Notes under the pieces: model-generated
What the model saw: the letters and a program-made list of their open reading frames with translations, nothing else
Databases searched by the model: none
What the model was told of the DNA's origin: nothing
Position numbers and translations under genes: made by a program
DNA from: CBDAPE01 sp965198325
GTDB lineage: Bacteria > Pseudomonadota > Alphaproteobacteria > UBA828 > JAPUJA01
Assembly: GCA_965198325.1 (NCBI GenBank)
Contig: CBDAPE010000014.1
Coordinates: forward strand, 310,001-374,000
DNA length: 64,000 nt
Direction: 5' to 3'
Shown here: in pieces, positions 61,332 to 64,000 of the stretch
Position numbering within the stretch: position 1 is the stretch's first letter
Layout: each line of letters opens with the position of its first letter

Positions 61332-61763
61332 ATGCCCGAACAACTTGAAAGAGGCGAAGTTCTTGCGTTGACGACGGAGATTGTCGCGTCGCATGTCTCG
61401 AACAACGACGTTTCAGTCGGCGACTTGTCTCAGTTGATTAGGGAGGTCTACGACACCTTGTCCGGCTTGGCGGTCGGCGCGAGCGGTGCATCGCTTGCGC
61501 AGGAAAGGCCGCAACCGGCCGTTCCGATCAAGAAGTCTATCACGTCGGACTACTTGATCTGTCTTGAGGATGGCAAGAAGCTCAAAATGCTGAAACGCCA
61601 TCTCAAAACCAGCTACGACCTGACCCCCGAGCAGTACCGCGAGCGTTGGGGGCTGCCGGCCGATTACCCCATGGTGGCGCCGAATTATGCAAAGCAACGC
61701 AGTCAGTTGGCAAAGAAGATCGGCCTCGGCACCAAGCCCCGGCGGCGGCGGCGAGCTAACTAA
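61332..61763 (+). CDS. mucR: MucR/Ros-family transcriptional regulator
   Basis: The 143-residue protein has an N-terminal oligomerisation region (LTTEIVASHVSNNDVSVGDL) and a C-terminal Ros-type zinc finger ending in YLICLEDGKKLKMLKRHL and KTSYDLTPEQYRERWGLP. DYPMVAPNYAKQRSQLAKKIGLG follows. MucR acts as an H-NS-like repressor of exopolysaccharide, motility and other surface genes. The mucR-fur order is common in alphaproteobacteria. ATG 61332 is the start. Confidence 0.95.
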   Translation: MPEQLERGEVLALTTEIVASHVSNNDVSVGDLSQLIREVYDTLSGLAVGASGASLAQERPQPAVPIKKSITSDYLICLEDGKKLKMLKRHLKTSYDLTPEQYRERWGLPADYPMVAPNYAKQRSQLAKKIGLGTKPRRRRRAN

Positions 61764-61863
61764 AATACGGTTTTTTTGCCGCCCACCTTTCTGGACCTCG
61801 TCTAATCCGCGTCTATACTCTATCCTATAGCGATTGGAGTAACGGCAAGGCGAAGGGGACGCG

Positions 61864-62313
61864 GTGAGCCGTCAAACGGCGCCATCCCGGATAGAGCAAC
61901 TCTGCATCAGCAAGGGTTTGAAGATGACCGAGCAGCGACGAGTTGTTGCCCGCGTTCTCTCGGATTCAGATGACCATCCCGATGTCGAAGTTGTCTATCA
62001 GCGCGCTTCCAATCTCGATCCAAGAATTAGCTTGGCGACGGTTTATCGAACGGTCCGTCTCTTTGAGGACGCCGATTTGCTCGAGCGGCATGATTTCGGT
62101 GACGGTCGGGCGCGCTATGAAAGTGCCAGTGACAGCCACCACGACCACTTGATCGATGTAAAGACGGGCAAGGTAATTGAATTTGAGAACGCCGAGATCG
62201 AGGAGCTTCAGCGTGCGGTTGCCAAGCGGCTCGGTTACCGCCTGGTGGATCACCGGCTCGAGCTCTACGGCACTCCGCTCGATGATGACGACAGAGGGAC
62301 AGGCTCCACCTGA
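61864..62313 (+). CDS. fur: Fur-family metal-dependent repressor
   Basis: The 149-residue protein has the Fur winged helix (GLKMTEQRRVVARVLSDSDDHPDVEVVY, with RISLATVYRTVRLFED as recognition part) and the metal-site motif SHHDHLIDVKTGKVIEF. There is no C-terminal CxxC. In alphaproteobacteria such proteins act as Fur or Mur (iron or manganese sensing); which one cannot be told here. GTG 61864 is taken as start. olsB follows 29 bp after the stop. Confidence 0.93.
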   Translation: MSRQTAPSRIEQLCISKGLKMTEQRRVVARVLSDSDDHPDVEVVYQRASNLDPRISLATVYRTVRLFEDADLLERHDFGDGRARYESASDSHHDHLIDVKTGKVIEFENAEIEELQRAVAKRLGYRLVDHRLELYGTPLDDDDRGTGST

Positions 62314-62342
62314 CCGGCGTAGTCGGTTTCGGAGCTAAACGA

Positions 62343-63143
62343 GTGATACCGATGGCCGAGGCATTCAGTCAGTCAGAACCGATTCAGGATATCCGGGCTG
62401 GAAGCCTAGAGGTGCGAATGGCGTGCACGACAGAGGAAATCGAAGCAGCGAAATCACTACGTTATCGGGTTTTCTATGAAGAGATGGGAGCACAACCCTC
62501 GCCCAAAATGGCTGCACGAAAGCAGGATTTCGACGGCTTCGACGAAATTTGCGACCATTTGCTTGTAATCGACCATGAACGTAAGGGACTCGATGCGGTG
62601 GTCGGAACCTATCGGCTGCTGCGCCGTTCGGTTGCCGATCAGCACGAGGGATTCTATACGGCGGACGAATACGATATAACGAATATCATCGCCCATCCGG
62701 GCGAAATTCTCGAGCTCGGCCGCTCCTGTGTGGACGCAGACTACCGCAACCGCGCGACAATGACCCTGCTATGGCGAGGCAACGCTGCCTATGTACACTA
62801 TTACGACATTACGCTCATGTTCGGTTGTGGCAGCCTGCCCGGTACCGATCCCGAGTCCCTGACCGTGCCACTCGCCTATCTCTACCACAATCATCTGGCG
62901 CCGCCGGAGCTACGTCCGACCGCGTTATCCGAGCGCTACGTGGGAATGGATCTGATGGCACCCGAGGACATCGATGCCAAAGCGGCGTTGAAGTCGCTAC
63001 CGCCGCTGATTAAAGGCTATCTGCGGCTCGGCGGATTCGTGGGAGACGGCGCAGTGATCGACCACCAATGGAATTCCGTCGATGTCTCCATTGTCGTGAA
63101 GACCGATCTGGTCACGGAAAAATATCGTAACCACCTTACCTGA
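62343..63143 (+). CDS. olsB: Ornithine-acyl-ACP N-acyltransferase OlsB
   Basis: OlsB makes lyso-ornithine lipid by adding a 3-hydroxyacyl group to ornithine. The 266-residue GNAT-like protein has AAKSLRYRVFYEEMGAQPS, DEICDHLLVIDHE, GEILELGRSCVDADYRNRAT and LMFGCGSLPGTDPESL, all typical of the family. GTG 62343 has GGAG 8 nt upstream; ATG 62352 is an alternative. It is paired with olsA, the classical olsBA arrangement, which serves phosphate-free membrane lipid synthesis. Confidence 0.95.
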   Translation: MIPMAEAFSQSEPIQDIRAGSLEVRMACTTEEIEAAKSLRYRVFYEEMGAQPSPKMAARKQDFDGFDEICDHLLVIDHERKGLDAVVGTYRLLRRSVADQHEGFYTADEYDITNIIAHPGEILELGRSCVDADYRNRATMTLLWRGNAAYVHYYDITLMFGCGSLPGTDPESLTVPLAYLYHNHLAPPELRPTALSERYVGMDLMAPEDIDAKAALKSLPPLIKGYLRLGGFVGDGAVIDHQWNSVDVSIVVKTDLVTEKYRNHLT

Positions 63144-63147
63144 AGTC

Positions 63148-63996
63148 ATGGACAGACCAATGCGTGCATTCGTTACGCTCGTGCGATTTCTCGCCTGGAC
63201 CCTGATGCTGGTGCCGGTGCAGCGGGTGCTTCTCGCGACAGGCAGCCTCGGAGCGAGGCGGATCCCGATGATCTATCATCGAGGAGTCTGCCGAATTGTC
63301 GGTTTTCATGTCGATATTCGCGGCACCCAGACGGCGAAGGCCCCCGTCTTGTTCGTCAGCAATCATACCTCGTATCTGGATATCGTGGTGCTCGGCGGCA
63401 TCGTGGAAGGCTCGTTCGTGGCAAAGTCGGAAGTCGCCAATTGGCCTCTTTTCGGAACCCTTGCAAAGCTGCAGGAAACAGTCTTCGTCGATCGCCGGGT
63501 CTCGAAGACCGCGGGTGAGCGTGATGCAATGACGGCGCGCCTCGAAAATGGCGACCGTCTCATCCTGTTTCCCGAAGGCACGAGCAATGACGGCAATCGG
63601 GTCCTACCGTTCAAGAGCGCATATTTCGGCCTTGCTGAAATACCCGTGAAAGGGCACCCGCTCGTGGTGCAGCCCATCTCCATCGCCTATACGAAACTCG
63701 ATCACATGCCGATGGGTCGACGCTACCGACCGGAATTTGCTTGGTATGGCGATATGGAACTACCGAGCCATCTTTGGAATGTTTTTGGGCTGGGGTCGAC
63801 AACGATTCAGGTCGAGTTTCACGAACCGGTAACGATCGAGCGTTTTGCGTCACGTAAAGACATGGCAACCTATTGCCATTCCGTGATCGCAGACGGTGTG
63901 GCAACCGCGATCGCAGGCGAGCCATGGCGCGGCGTGCAGAAGAGGAAAATTCGCTTCCAGCGCCTTCGTAAGGCTGCAGCAACGGTGGGACACTAA
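63148..63996 (+). CDS. olsA: Lyso-ornithine lipid O-acyltransferase OlsA (PlsC family)
   Basis: OlsA adds the second acyl chain to lyso-ornithine lipid and can act as a 1-acylglycerol-3-phosphate acyltransferase. The 282-residue membrane-associated protein has an N-terminal hydrophobic stretch and the HX4D motif NHTSYLD (His73 and Asp78). AKSEVANWPLFGTLAKLQETVFVDRR (region 75-100 in outline) and FPEGTSNDG follow. It starts 4 bp after olsB. The stop TAA lies at 63994, four bases before the window end. Confidence 0.94.
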   Translation: MDRPMRAFVTLVRFLAWTLMLVPVQRVLLATGSLGARRIPMIYHRGVCRIVGFHVDIRGTQTAKAPVLFVSNHTSYLDIVVLGGIVEGSFVAKSEVANWPLFGTLAKLQETVFVDRRVSKTAGERDAMTARLENGDRLILFPEGTSNDGNRVLPFKSAYFGLAEIPVKGHPLVVQPISIAYTKLDHMPMGRRYRPEFAWYGDMELPSHLWNVFGLGSTTIQVEFHEPVTIERFASRKDMATYCHSVIADGVATAIAGEPWRGVQKRKIRFQRLRKAAATVGH

Positions 63997-64000
63997 CTTG

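Overview
The window is high-GC chromosomal DNA from an alphaproteobacterium, most like the Rhodospirillales and their relatives. This is inferred from gene content (a complete system I cytochrome c maturation set, MucR, Fur, OlsB/OlsA ornithine-lipid enzymes, IalB, NnrU, TIGR02186 and YggT families) and from a candidate CtrA box. No rRNA genes and no CRISPR array were seen. One tRNA-Ala(CGC) lies at 38245-38320 on the minus strand.

Layout. (1) 1-5309: one reading frame of 1769 codons encoding the end of a BTAD domain and four tandem TolB-like/TPR modules, cut by three in-frame stop codons. (2) 5310-6485: a direct repeat, a terminator and a broken membrane-protein gene. (3) 6498-9185: acnA on the minus strand. 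(4) 9430-19559: the cytochrome c maturation genes ccmABC and ccmDEFGHI. Between ccmC and ccmD sit a MerB-like protein, a GDCCVxC cysteine protein, a GlcG/HbpS-like heme-binding protein and a secreted DUF2059 protein. (5) 19572-24059: a degenerate double bacterioferritin-like protein, a CBS protein, a formamidase/GYD pair and an orphan ProX-type binding protein. (6) 24100-38320: an accessory block ending at the tRNA, with IS6, IS1595, IS630, IS21, IS3 and IS1380 elements or remnants, a TonB-dependent receptor with a coupled small ORF, gene fragments (polysaccharide deacetylase, PhoX) and the C-terminal part of a large serine recombinase. (7) 38446-48119: arsR with a VOC-family gene, yggT, DUF167, folD, nnrU, argG, DUF898, an M48 protease, rlmN, ialB, queF and an RNA methyltransferase. 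(8) 48420-63996: glnD, murJ, trpS, a TSUP exporter with TIGR02186, a universal stress protein, nfuA, a cell-wall trio (Bax-like, polysaccharide deacetylase, DdpX), tsaB, rimI, tusA, mucR, fur, olsB and olsA.

How the genes work together. The ccm genes form a close-packed series of overlapping frames (ATG/GTG start codons overlapping the preceding stop) for heme delivery to c-type cytochromes. The trpS to olsA stretch looks like core genome: Fe-S carriage, tRNA t6A synthesis, iron and exopolysaccharide regulation, and phosphorus-free lipid synthesis.

A recurring oddity is broken frames. In-frame stops occur at 1506, 3915, 5091, 5941 and 38638, and at least two of the three that can be aligned fall exactly where relatives carry Trp or Gln. 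Probable frameshifts occur in the 5752-6485 gene, in ccmI and glnD, in the phoX remnant and perhaps in the GDCCVxC gene. Breaks in housekeeping genes make assembly or base-call errors a serious alternative to real pseudogenes, and raw reads would settle it.
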